Source of the DNA: Candidatus Chloroploca mongolica
GTDB taxonomy: Bacteria > Chloroflexota > Chloroflexia > Chloroflexales > Chloroflexaceae
Direction of reading: 5' to 3'
DNA length: 64,000 nucleotides
Assembly: GCF_004762035.2 (NCBI RefSeq)
Contig: NZ_SIJK02000025.1
Location: 1 to 64,000 of the forward strand
Position numbers and translations under genes: made by a program
Notes under the pieces: generated by a model
Told to the model about the DNA's origin: nothing
Seen by the model: the letters and a program-made list of their open reading frames with translations, nothing else
Databases searched by the model: none
In this document: piece after piece, positions 1-7,099 of the stretch
Position numbering within the stretch: position 1 is the stretch's first letter
Layout of the letters: every line of letters begins with the position of its first letter

Positions 1-30
1 TTAGCGTTTGCAGATTTGATTGATTGGTAG
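1..30 (+). CDS. Transposase, last nine codons (partial)
   Basis: The bases read LAFADLIDW followed by TAG. This is exactly the C-terminus of the transposase encoded on the minus strand at 5657-6586. Only the 3' tail of this second copy lies in the window, so nothing can be said about its integrity. Confidence 0.75.
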   Translation, partial: LAFADLIDW

Positions 31-96
31 ATCATCTGATCTCACACCAAGCGTTTTAGTCGGTTGAGTCCGAAGCCGACTGAAGTCGGCACTCCA
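1..96 (+). mobile_element. 3' end of an insertion sequence, truncated by the window edge
   Basis: The first 55 bases are identical to the reverse complement of the left end of the complete IS at 5618-6710. After that the sequence continues through a hairpin arm (about 55-85) and ends with the same GTCGGCACT terminus. Both copies point their transposase 3' ends at the DNA between them, so they lie in inverted orientation. The outer boundary near 96 is inferred from the point where similarity to the other copy ends; the rest of this copy lies outside the window. Confidence 0.8.
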
Positions 97-155
97 GAAT
101 ACCAGCAAAGGTAGCTGACCGACGACAAAACACGATACAGAAAGGATCAAGACCT

Positions 156-581
156 GTGCTAACGATACAAGAGATTATGGCAATTTTACCGCATCGCTAC
201 CCGTTCCTCTTGCTTGACCGGGTGATCGAGCTTGAGGCCGGCGTGCGCGCAGTGGGCGAGAAACTGGTTACGGTAAATGAGCCACAATTTCAAGGCCACT
301 TCCCCGATAATCCGGTGATGCCCGGGGTGTTGATCGTCGAGGCGCTGGCGCAGACTGGTGCCCTGGCGGTGATGAGTCTGCCGGCCTACGCTGATAAACT
401 GGTGCTCTTTGCGGGTATTGATGATTGCCGGTTCAAGCGCGTCGTGCGCCCCGGCGATCATCTGCGCCTCGAAGTGACGCTTGACAAACTGCGCCGTGGC
501 ATTGGCAAAGGCCGCGGACGGGCGACTGTTAACGGTGAATTGGCGTGCGAGGCGGGCCTGCTCTTTGCCGTAACCGGGTAA
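156..581 (+). CDS. fabZ: 3-hydroxyacyl-ACP dehydratase FabZ
   Basis: This is a 141-residue hot-dog dehydratase, the usual FabZ length. FabZ dehydrates 3-hydroxyacyl-ACP to trans-2-enoyl-ACP in cytosolic fatty-acid elongation. The family signature [10 protein letters not shown] follows the opening [10 protein letters not shown] block. The catalytic pair is His48 and Glu62. The start is GTG with a modest GGA-containing ribosome site about 10 bases upstream; no better start exists downstream. A ketosynthase (fabF) follows after a 150-bp repeat element, so the two fatty-acid genes are co-oriented but may not be tightly co-transcribed. Both lie between two inverted IS copies. Confidence 0.93.
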   Translation: MLTIQEIMAILPHRYPFLLLDRVIELEAGVRAVGEKLVTVNEPQFQGHFPDNPVMPGVLIVEALAQTGALAVMSLPAYADKLVLFAGIDDCRFKRVVRPGDHLRLEVTLDKLRRGIGKGRGRATVNGELACEAGLLFAVTG

Positions 582-583
582 GC

Positions 584-735
584 AGGGCGATTGCATCTTC
601 CGTGAATGCACCCGCCAGGGCACCCGCAAGGGGTGCCCGTACACCGGATCCGGCCCCCGGCCGGTAGGGGCACCCCTTGCGGGTGCCCTGATAGCGCGTC
701 TTTTTGTATCCGGTTTCGTATGATGCAATCGCCCT
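584..735. repeat. MITE-like element with 14-bp perfect terminal inverted repeats
   Basis: The ends AGGGCGATTGCATC (584-597) and GATGCAATCGCCCT (722-735) are exact inverted copies. The 152-bp interior has a GC-rich palindrome with GGGTGCCC and GGGCACCC units. A second copy with the same ends and a longer interior lies at 55598-55781. No ORF inside is credible. The layout fits a non-autonomous mobile or REP-like element. Confidence 0.8.
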
Positions 736-819
736 GACCGGGTACGCCCTCGCGTTGCAGGCTCTCGTGCAGCGTGGTATCATATCTAGACGTTTCCGCG
801 TATAGGCCAGGACTTGACT

Positions 820-2226
820 ATGGCGCAGATGCCAGCGAATCGGCGAGTGGCCCTGCGTGCCGAGTTGCTCAGTCTGGTGCGTTCGACGGCGTCCAGTGAC
901 CTTGAGGCCCGGATTGATGAATTGCTGGCCGAGGTGCTTGAGGATGCGCCAATCACCGCCCCGTTGCCACTCGGACTCGATGCAGAGGATGAAGACCGTC
1001 GGATTGTCGTGACCGGGATGGGCGTTGTCTCGCCATTTGGGATCGGGTTAGCACCGTTCTGGAAGGGCTTGAGCAGTGGGCAGAGTGCGGTAACGCGGAT
1101 TACCCACTTTGATGCGAGTCAGTTCCCGTGCCAGATTGCCGCCCAGGTGCCCAATTTTGTGCCGCAGGTCTTTATGGATGCGAAAGAGGCCCGGCGTATT
1201 TCGCGTTCGAGTCAGTTCGCCGTTGCTGCCGCGCATATGGCGGTCACAGCGGCGAATTTGCGCATTGACCCGGCGGCCAGTGAGGAGATCGGTACGCTGA
1301 TTGGCTGTGGTACCAGTTCGATGCAGGAGATCGAGCAGGCTTCAGCGACGCTGCTGCAACGCGGCGGGATGAAGATCAGCCCCTTTTTCATTGCGTCGGC
1401 GCTGCCCCACATGCCCTCAAGCCAGGTTGCGATCCAGCTTGGGTTGCGTGGCTATACCTCGGCGGTCTGTACCGCGTGTGCCGCTGGTGCCCAGGCCATT
1501 GGCGAGGCGGCCGAGGTGATCCGGCGGGGTGACGCCGAGATTATGCTTGCTGGTGGGGCTGAAGCACCGATTAGTGCGCTCACGATCGGTGCGTTTGCGG
1601 TGATTCGGGCGCTGACGACCCAGGGCAACGATGACCCGAAGCATGCCTCGCGCCCCTTTGATGTACACCGCGATGGCTTCGTGCTCGGTGAGGGCGCCGC
1701 TGTGCTGGTGCTCGAACGCATGTCGAGTGCGCGCCGCCGGGGTGCCCCTATTCAGGCTGAGTTGCTCGGGTACGGGGCCAGTTCCGATGCCTACCACGTC
1801 ACTGCGCCTGACCCCAATGGCTATGGTGCAGTGCGGGCGATGCGCCGTGCGTTGCACAATGCCCGGCTTGATCCCCAGCAGATCGATTATATCAATGCCC
1901 ACGCCACCGCCACGCCTGCCGGCGACCTGGCCGAAACGCGGGCGATCAAGCAGGTTTTTGGGGAGTATGCCGGCAATGTGCCCATCAGTGCCAACAAGTC
2001 AATGCTTGGGCATCTCACCGGGGCGGCTGGTGCCGTCGAGGCGGTTGCGACGATCTTGACGTTGCAGCATGGCCTGATCCCACCCACGATCAACCTTGAC
2101 CAGCCTGATGAAGAGTGCGACCTTGACTATGTGCCAGGTGCTGCTCGTCCGGCGCACCTGCAGGTTGCGATGTCCAATTCGTTTGGCTTTGGTGGGGTCA
2201 ATGCCGTGTTGATCTTTAAGCGGTAG
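820..2226 (+). CDS. fabF: Beta-ketoacyl-ACP synthase II (FabF) with N-terminal extension
   Basis: Condenses malonyl-ACP with acyl-ACP in fatty-acid elongation. The ketosynthase fold starts near residue 60 (RRIVVTGMG). The catalytic Cys is in CTACAAG (about 220), the first His in NAHATATPAGD (about 361), and Lys and the second His in NKSMLGHLTG (393, 398), so the triad is complete. About 60 residues precede the normal FabF start; they look helical and acidic (EARIDELLAEVLED) and are not typical of FabF. ATG 820 is preferred because CCAGGA sits 7 bases upstream; an in-frame TTG at 814 is possible. The enzyme is otherwise full length (468 residues). Confidence 0.93.
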   Translation: MAQMPANRRVALRAELLSLVRSTASSDLEARIDELLAEVLEDAPITAPLPLGLDAEDEDRRIVVTGMGVVSPFGIGLAPFWKGLSSGQSAVTRITHFDASQFPCQIAAQVPNFVPQVFMDAKEARRISRSSQFAVAAAHMAVTAANLRIDPAASEEIGTLIGCGTSSMQEIEQASATLLQRGGMKISPFFIASALPHMPSSQVAIQLGLRGYTSAVCTACAAGAQAIGEAAEVIRRGDAEIMLAGGAEAPISALTIGAFAVIRALTTQGNDDPKHASRPFDVHRDGFVLGEGAAVLVLERMSSARRRGAPIQAELLGYGASSDAYHVTAPDPNGYGAVRAMRRALHNARLDPQQIDYINAHATATPAGDLAETRAIKQVFGEYAGNVPISANKSMLGHLTGAAGAVEAVATILTLQHGLIPPTINLDQPDEECDLDYVPGAARPAHLQVAMSNSFGFGGVNAVLIFKR

Positions 2227-2280
2227 GGCTGGCACACTCAATAGTGTGTGAAGTAAGTTTGCGGATATTTTGTCACCCTG

Positions 2281-2579
2281 AGTACTACATGGCCCGCGGG
2301 CCAGTGGCACCGCGCTAACATTCAAGGATGTTATCAGGAGCGAAGCGAGGGGTCTCAGGCGTTCAGGCGGCAGAGATGCTTCGCTGCGCTCCGAAGCAAC
2401 ACCATCTCATGCGCGGAGCGCAACGGCTCCATGGTCATTCCGAACGGAGCCGTAGGCGCAGTGAGGAATCTGCACTGATCGGCATGGAAGACCCCTCACT
2501 CCGTTCGGGGTGACAAGGGCGGGCCTGGGCACCACACTGGTTACTCACGGCATCACTGACCCGTGGGCCACGTGGTACT
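2281..2579. repeat. Composite inverted-repeat element
   Basis: An imperfect 26-bp inverted repeat closes the element (2281-2306 and 2554-2579; both contain a TGGCCC/GGGCCA core). Inside are GAGCGAAGCG and GAAGCATCTC-like words and a GGGTGACAA end. The same words occur in the 86-bp element at 59445-59530. The gap between fabF and the cupin gene (2227-2742) holds this element and the next repeat; no gene is supported there. Confidence 0.6.
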
Positions 2580-2644
2580 CGGCATGGCATGGCTGCACGC
2601 ATGTCAGAAAATGTACTTTCCAGACTACTCAATGTTGGCCCGTG

Positions 2645-2713
2645 TTGACGCAAAGGCGCAAAGCTGCGTATGGAGTTCCATAAAACCTTTGCGTCTCTGC
2701 GTCTTTGCGTCAA
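2645..2713. repeat. Palindromic repeat of the TTTGCGCC family
   Basis: TTGACGCAAAGGCGCAAAG at the left is inverted at the right as CTTTGCGTCAA with intervening TTTGCGTC units, giving a long hairpin just upstream of the cupin gene. Related copies are at 3063, 6745, 7065, 10673, 18971 and 20894. Confidence 0.7.
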
Positions 2714-2742
2714 ATAACCCATATCCCTGCCGGAGGCAGCGT

Positions 2743-3066
2743 ATGAATGCAACCAGTTTTCAGGATCTCGCCGCTCAGGTGACGATTCCCACCGATGGCA
2801 CGATCAGCCGGACGATCTACCAGGATCAGCACCTCAAGGCGGTGCTCTTTGGTTTTGCGGCGGGGCAAGAACTCTCGGAGCATACGGCCTCGATGGCTGC
2901 CATGCTCCATATTGTCGAGGGTTCGGCAACGTTGACGCTTGGCACCGAGGTGCTTGAGGCTGGCCCCAATACCTGGGTGCATATGCCGGCCCAGTTGCCG
3001 CACAGCATTGTTGCCAAGACGCCCGTCGTGATGCTGCTGCTCTTGCTCAAGGGGGCGACGGTTTGA
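2743..3066 (+). CDS. Small cupin-domain protein
   Basis: A 107-residue single-domain cupin. Motif 1 lies around GFAAGQELSEHTAS (one His and one Glu, an abridged version of the usual G(X)5HXH(X)3-4E) and motif 2 around PNTWVHMPAQLPHSI (His). It could bind a metal or small ligand, but no substrate can be assigned. ATG 2743 has a strong CGGAGG site 6 bases upstream; the ORF stays open further upstream, but that stretch is repeat DNA. A second small cupin gene converges on it at 3136-3477. Confidence 0.75.
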   Translation: MNATSFQDLAAQVTIPTDGTISRTIYQDQHLKAVLFGFAAGQELSEHTASMAAMLHIVEGSATLTLGTEVLEAGPNTWVHMPAQLPHSIVAKTPVVMLLLLLKGATV

Positions 3067-3122
3067 CGCAAAGGCGCAAAGGCGCAAAGGGTTTTGAGAA
3101 CGCATCTGGACGCCAAGTGTGC
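3063..3122 (+). repeat. TTTGCGCC-family repeat copy
   Basis: Tandem AAAGGCGC units begin at the stop codon of the cupin gene. They are followed by CATCTGGACGCCAAGTGTGC, which is the reverse complement of part of the copy at 10673-10746. The two are copies of one element in opposite orientation. Confidence 0.65.
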
Positions 3123-3135
3123 GAGGGTTTGCGCC

Positions 3136-3477
3136 TCAACGTGGCAAGAGTGCGCCGCGTTGGCGGTGTGCCATTAGGTAGGCGAGCGGCCCACGCAGGC
3201 AGCGGATCGCACGGCGCGCACCACGAGGGATCACCAGCGCAATGCCAGGCTCAAGGGCCACCCGCTGATCATCCAGGAGCAGTTCACCGGAGCCCTCAAA
3301 GACCACCAGGAGCACATCGAGTTCATCATTGCGATGCTCAGCAATGCCCGCCCCGGTCATCAAACGCATCAGATTCACATTCAACTGCTCGCAATTCAGG
3401 CTCCAGATGGCACCATCATAGGAAGCCTGGCGCAACGCCTCGGCCACATCAACCATATATTCAGGATCAAAGCTCAT
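3136..3477 (-). CDS. Small cupin-domain protein
   Basis: A 113-residue cupin. GSGELLLDDQRVALEPG and IALVIPRGARRAI are the paired beta-strand segments of the cupin core. The His ligands of motif 1 are poorly conserved (AEHRNDELDVLL), so metal binding is uncertain. ATG 3477 is chosen because GAGGAG lies about 6 bases upstream; an ATG five codons earlier has no comparable site. It converges with the cupin gene at 2743-3066, and the two proteins are not close copies. Function unknown. Confidence 0.65.
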   Translation of the reverse strand: MSFDPEYMVDVAEALRQASYDGAIWSLNCEQLNVNLMRLMTGAGIAEHRNDELDVLLVVFEGSGELLLDDQRVALEPGIALVIPRGARRAIRCLRGPLAYLMAHRQRGALLPR

Positions 3478-3539
3478 CAGGGCTCCTCGCATCTTTCAGT
3501 GTGCAGATCTAGTACGGGCAGGGCAAGGCTGAGGCAACG

Positions 3540-3780
3540 TCATCCTGATCGTCCGCAGATTACGCAGATGACGCAGATTAGGGCGTCCGCAGATGACGCA
3601 GATGCGGACGCTATCGAACCCTACTCGGACGTTGCATCAGTACACGATGCGCCTGTCGGCGTACCACCACGAAGGAAAACGGGGGGCGTGGGGGAACGTG
3701 GTTCCCCCATTTTCAGCGTAGCACACGATGAAGGAAAACGGGGGCGTGAGGGAACGTGGTTGCCCCATGTTCAGCCAGGG
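3540..3780. repeat. Short direct repeats upstream of the HNH gene
   Basis: Two kinds are visible. From 3553 to about 3610 there are repeated GCAGATTACGCAGATGACGC-like units. From 3668 to 3717 and again from 3724 to 3775 there is a direct repeat of about 50 bp (GAAGGAAAACGGGGG then GGAACGTGGTT). This fills most of the 385-bp gap between the minus-strand cupin gene and the HNH gene. No gene or clear promoter is visible. Confidence 0.6.
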
Positions 3781-3862
3781 CACCCAAGCCCTGGTTGCTT
3801 TGATTGTATGGTATGGTAGGGTGAGCGGCAAGGACGCAAACCTTGAATGAGAGCACGATCCA

Positions 3863-4858
3863 ATGTTAGATCGCTATAAAATTGCTTTTGCTCGGCTAAA
3901 GATTGATCGGGTTCCTGAACGATGGAGCGAAGCAACAAATAAAGGTGCTCCACATAAGGCGTTTCTGTTGTTGGCGATCATGGATCTGATCGCACAAGGC
4001 GAAATAACCGAGAATTTTATTGAACTCAAGAGCGACCTGTTAGAGACGTTTGATCTCTACTGGGAAAAAGTTATGGGGGGCAAACGGCAGACGACCATCG
4101 CCATGCCCTTCTACCATATGAAGAGCGAGGGCTTCTGGTATCTTGTGCCCATCCCCGGTCAAGAGATTGCTCTGAATAGCCCTGTACGCTCGCTTGTCCG
4201 GATGCGGCAATGCCTGCTGGGCGCAAAACTCGATCCGGAACTCTTTGCCTTGCTGACGGTAGCCGAAACACGCGACGCCTTGCGACAGATCTTAATTGAA
4301 ACTTATTTTGCCCCTCAGACACGCCCAATTCTCGTTGAAGTTGGCATCATCACGGCGCAAGCGTTTGCGTACAGTCGTGAGCTACTGGTGCGATCGCAAC
4401 GGCGCTTCAAACTCAGAGAGACACCCGAGGTCGAAGCGCACTATTTTGCTGAATCGCGTTCAACCGGGTTTCGGCGCACAATAGTGTCTGCCTATCAGCA
4501 CACCTGCGCGATCTGTCGCATTCGCATCGTCACACCAGAAGGCAGAACCGCCGTCAGCGCAGCTCACATTGTCCCATGGAGCATCAGTCACAACGACGAC
4601 CCCCGCAACGGCATGGCGTTATGTGGCCTGCATCACTGGGCCTTCGATGAGGGTGTCGTAAGCATTGAGCCATCAACCTATCGCATCATCGTCTCGCCCG
4701 TCGTACGTTCAGATGACGAAGCGACTACGCCGTTGCGCACCCTGCACGACCAACCCCTCTACCTACCCGAGAACGAGGAGATCTACCCGGCCAAAGAAGC
4801 ACTGCGCTGGCATCAGAAAGAATTGTTCAGAGCGACGATTCCGCCGTCGTTGGTGTAG
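3863..4858 (+). CDS. HNH endonuclease with putative sulfur-binding-like N-terminal domain (type IV restriction candidate)
   Basis: A 331-residue protein. The C-terminal third has an HNH nuclease core: CAIC near residue 214, AAHIVPWS with the metal/base His, then NGMALCGLHHWAFDEG with Asn and the last His. The N-terminal 150 residues carry APHKAFLLLAIMDLI, a conserved YW, then IAMPFYHMKSEGFWYL. That pattern (PHK-LLLL, then PF-hydrophobic-DG-W) is what I recall from the sulfur-binding domain of ScoMcrA-like enzymes that cut phosphorothioated DNA; this assignment is inference from motif memory. The start is ATG. The gene sits in a repeat-rich stretch beside toxin-antitoxin-like genes, a typical defence context. 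No methyltransferase or Dnd genes are present here. Confidence 0.75.
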   Translation: MLDRYKIAFARLKIDRVPERWSEATNKGAPHKAFLLLAIMDLIAQGEITENFIELKSDLLETFDLYWEKVMGGKRQTTIAMPFYHMKSEGFWYLVPIPGQEIALNSPVRSLVRMRQCLLGAKLDPELFALLTVAETRDALRQILIETYFAPQTRPILVEVGIITAQAFAYSRELLVRSQRRFKLRETPEVEAHYFAESRSTGFRRTIVSAYQHTCAICRIRIVTPEGRTAVSAAHIVPWSISHNDDPRNGMALCGLHHWAFDEGVVSIEPSTYRIIVSPVVRSDDEATTPLRTLHDQPLYLPENEEIYPAKEALRWHQKELFRATIPPSLV

Positions 4859-4880
4859 GTGCCTATAACATGACGTGCGC

Positions 4881-5162
4881 TCAGACTTCTACAACCTCAG
4901 CCAGGATCCGCTCGCGCAGGTGAGGGCGTAGATCAGGACGATGCACGAGGTCGACCGAAACGTGCAGTAGATCGGAAAGGGTCTGTTGCAGGGCGACGTA
5001 GGTTAGAAGGCCCGGCAGTTCCTCAAACTCAACCAGGATATCTACATCACTCTGCGCGGTCTGTTCGTTGCGAACGTACGAGCCGAAGAGCCCCAGGGAT
5101 TTGATCTGGTAGCGCTGTTTGAGTTCCGGCAGATGTTGCCGGAGGATGGTGATGTTTCTCAA
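4881..5162 (-). CDS. MNT-type nucleotidyltransferase (MntA antitoxin-like)
   Basis: A 93-residue minimal nucleotidyltransferase with the family motif GSYVRNEQTAQSDVDILVEF, that is GS-X10-DxD with the third acidic residue expected in the later VDLVH segment. Proteins of this size usually pair with a HEPN toxin, which MntA AMPylates. No HEPN ORF is adjacent: upstream lies a short AT-rich gap and then an unrelated antitoxin-like gene. It is either an orphan antitoxin or has lost its partner. It converges with the HNH endonuclease gene. Confidence 0.8.
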   Translation of the reverse strand: MRNITILRQHLPELKQRYQIKSLGLFGSYVRNEQTAQSDVDILVEFEELPGLLTYVALQQTLSDLLHVSVDLVHRPDLRPHLRERILAEVVEV

Positions 5163-5275
5163 CTATCTCCTGTCGGATTTTCATTTTTGTTCTTCTCTAA
5201 TATTTTTATACCAAAAAAATTTGCTGATCTAGAATACCACCGTAGAGAGAATTGTGTTGTATTCACATCAGAAAA

Positions 5276-5503
5276 TTATATCGTTCTCAAAATGTCGGCT
5301 AGAATCTCTGGCGTTAGCCCACGTTCACGAGCGTTCTGACCAATACGCCGCATGAGGTCTTCGAGCGATTCCGTCATCTGGGTGGCTTCTAAGATTCGCA
5401 AGCTGAGGAGGACGCCAATTTTGCGCTGATCTTCCTCAGATAAAGCGTGGAATGCTTGCGCAACTCGTGTATCAACTGCGATCGTAATCATTTCAGGTGA
5501 CAT
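5276..5503 (-). CDS. Small antitoxin-like protein
   Basis: A 75-residue protein: short beta segment (EMITIAVDTRVAQAF), two helices (EDQRKIGVLLSLRILE) and the tail RERGLTPEILADIL. This layout resembles a family of small antitoxins usually encoded just before a PIN-domain RNase, but no PIN gene is next to it. GGAG lies 7 bases before ATG 5503; ORF extension to 5515 or 5599 is possible. Family placement is by pattern only. Confidence 0.5.
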   Translation of the reverse strand: MSPEMITIAVDTRVAQAFHALSEEDQRKIGVLLSLRILEATQMTESLEDLMRRIGQNARERGLTPEILADILRTI

Positions 5504-5617
5504 AGGTTGCTCCATATCTTCATACAGGATGCGTCTACAAGCGTAGTATAGCAGTCCTATCTGGGTTGTAAACAGGAGTGTTGGCTTATGAATATTCAAT
5601 CGTACATCGGGTCTACG

Positions 5618-6710
5618 GTAGTGCCGACTTCAACGCTTGGTGTGAGATCAGATGATCTACCAATCAATCAAATCTGCAAACGCTAACCGATCACGTCCGA
5701 GGCGTTGGTTGAGCCACATGCAGGTGTTATGGAGCGCGACCATTGCGGCCATGCGGGTGCGGATGCCGGTGAGGTCGTGCGGGCGCTCGCGGTCGAGACG
5801 AAAGGTATGGAGCAACTTCTCATGCACGGTTTCAACGATCTGGCGCAACCTGGCGATGTACGTTTGCAGAGCTGGTGGCCAGTGGATTTTCCCATTCGGA
5901 TGCGGTGGAGTGACCAAGTGAGCACCATAATCGTCGGCCCAGTGTTGCTGGAGGTCGTGGCCCATAAAGCCGTTATCAGTCACATAATAGCCACGCGCAG
6001 GTGCGCCGACTTCGGGCAACCGGGGATGCGGGGTGTGGCGGGCGGCCAGGAAGGTTTCGGCAAAGGGTTGCTCCTTGGTGCTGGCAGGTGCCAGGCCCCA
6101 GCCCGTGATCGCCCCGCTTGGGGTGGTCGCCGTGATGACATGCACCCCTTCGTACCAGCCAAGTCGACTGCATCGCCCGATATTGGCAATCCCCGGCAGC
6201 CAGCCACACGAGCGACGTTGGCTATTGCGCGTGGCTACGCCAAAGCCATCCAGCGTTTCGTAGGCGCACGTCTGCGCATCGAGCTCGCTGGCGAGCCAGT
6301 GGCCGAGGTGACAGATCTGATCCGCTTGGTGGCGCAGCAGGCGGTTGAACTGACTCCGATGGGGCAGGCCGGGGAAGGCCGCCCGCAAGCGGCGGCAAGC
6401 ATAACGATAAAATGCCCGTTCGGTGGCAAACACCCCCCATTGGGCGAAAAGGCCCAACGTGATCACTTCGCTCGCGCTCAGACTGGGGGCCGGGCCAGGC
6501 CGCCCCGCCACTGGGGCCGGGTGCTGCTTGCAAAAATCATCGACCATCACGTACACGGTGGTCAGAAAGGTGTCGATATCAAGCATGGGATCTCCTTTTT
6601 CCTCATCAGAAAGCGGTATTTCATCCATGATAGTCGACACCTTTCGTTTGTCTATCTCACACCAAGCGTTTCAGTCGGCTGAGCCGGAAGCCGACTGAAG
6701 TCGGCACTAC
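5618..6710 (-). mobile_element. Complete insertion sequence, IS5/IS982-like, about 1.09 kb
   Basis: Ends GTAGTGCCGACTTC (from 5618) and GAAGTCGGCACTAC (to 6710) are inverted copies, followed inward by CTCACACCAAGCG on both sides. The right end also holds a hairpin (AGTCGGCT, then AGCCGACT) that is missing from the left end, an exact 26-bp difference. One transposase gene fills the element. Flanking bases show no obvious target-site duplication. A truncated second copy in opposite orientation opens the window. Confidence 0.85.
5657..6586 (-). CDS. DDE transposase, IS5/IS982-like
   Basis: A 309-residue transposase. An N-terminal helical part (FLTTVYVMVDDF; RSQFNRLLR) is followed by a DDE-type core: Asp in ETLDGFGV, Asp in YYVTDNGFMG and Glu in RQIVETVHEKL, with the usual downstream Arg. 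The ATG at 6586 has a strong AAAAAGGAG site; a longer reading to 6640 exists but lacks one. No frameshift or stop, so it could be active. The family name is by resemblance to Chloroflexota transposases and is less certain than the DDE assignment. Confidence 0.85.
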   Translation of the reverse strand: MLDIDTFLTTVYVMVDDFCKQHPAPVAGRPGPAPSLSASEVITLGLFAQWGVFATERAFYRYACRRLRAAFPGLPHRSQFNRLLRHQADQICHLGHWLASELDAQTCAYETLDGFGVATRNSQRRSCGWLPGIANIGRCSRLGWYEGVHVITATTPSGAITGWGLAPASTKEQPFAETFLAARHTPHPRLPEVGAPARGYYVTDNGFMGHDLQQHWADDYGAHLVTPPHPNGKIHWPPALQTYIARLRQIVETVHEKLLHTFRLDRERPHDLTGIRTRMAAMVALHNTCMWLNQRLGRDRLAFADLIDW

Positions 6711-6744
6711 CTGATCTAATTCTTAAGAACCATTTTCTGAGGAT

Positions 6745-7090
6745 TTGACGCAGAGGCGCAGAGGCGCAAAGGGCATTGAGACGCCACGCGTGCGACGGAT
6801 GGCTGTGCGTGGCCCGGGAGCATGGCTGTGGGCATCTCAGAACATGGAGTTGACACCCCAACCCATTTGTCCCAGATAGTGATCGTGGTTGTCGGCCCAG
6901 TCGCTGCCGTCACTATCAAATGCCCCAATGAAGGTGTCGAGCGGATCATGGGCAAATTGCTCGGCTGCAACCGTAAGCCACTTGGTGGCAATCTCTCCAA
7001 GGTCACGACCATTGTAGAATATCAGGCAGATCAGGTTTGCTCTATCGCCATCTCCACCCACAGCTTTGCGCCTTTGCGCCTTTGCGTTAA
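6745..7090. repeat. TTTGCGCC-family inverted pair enclosing about 290 bp
   Basis: TTGACGCAGAGGCGCAGAGG with a following GCGCAAAGG (6745-6772) is inverted at 7065-7090 as TTTGCGCC TTTGCGCC TTTGCGTTAA. Together they frame a unique interior. This covers most of the 389-bp gap between the IS and the dehydrogenase gene. Confidence 0.6.
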
Positions 7091-7094
7091 CCAT
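6837..7094 (-). pseudogene. Possible remnant reading frame
   Basis: An 85-codon frame inside the inverted pair reads with plausible protein-like composition (LICLIFYNGRDLGEIATKW; FIGAFDSDGSDWADNHDHYL). Its start falls in the repeat and there is no ribosome site, so it may be the 3' remnant of a gene cut by the repeat. I do not recognise the family. Confidence 0.2.
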
Positions 7095-7099
7095 CTGCC

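Noticed and set aside
186-783. Several minus-strand frames opposite fabZ and the MITE-like element
   Set aside because: They run through palindromic repeat DNA and the antisense of fabZ, with no start signal or protein similarity.
2328-2513. Short plus-strand frame in the repeat region after fabF
   Set aside because: It is entirely inside the inverted-repeat element and has repeat-derived composition.
3540-3780. Direct repeats considered as a CRISPR or iteron origin
   Set aside because: Only two 50-bp copies and a few short units; no regular spacers, no Rep or Cas gene nearby.
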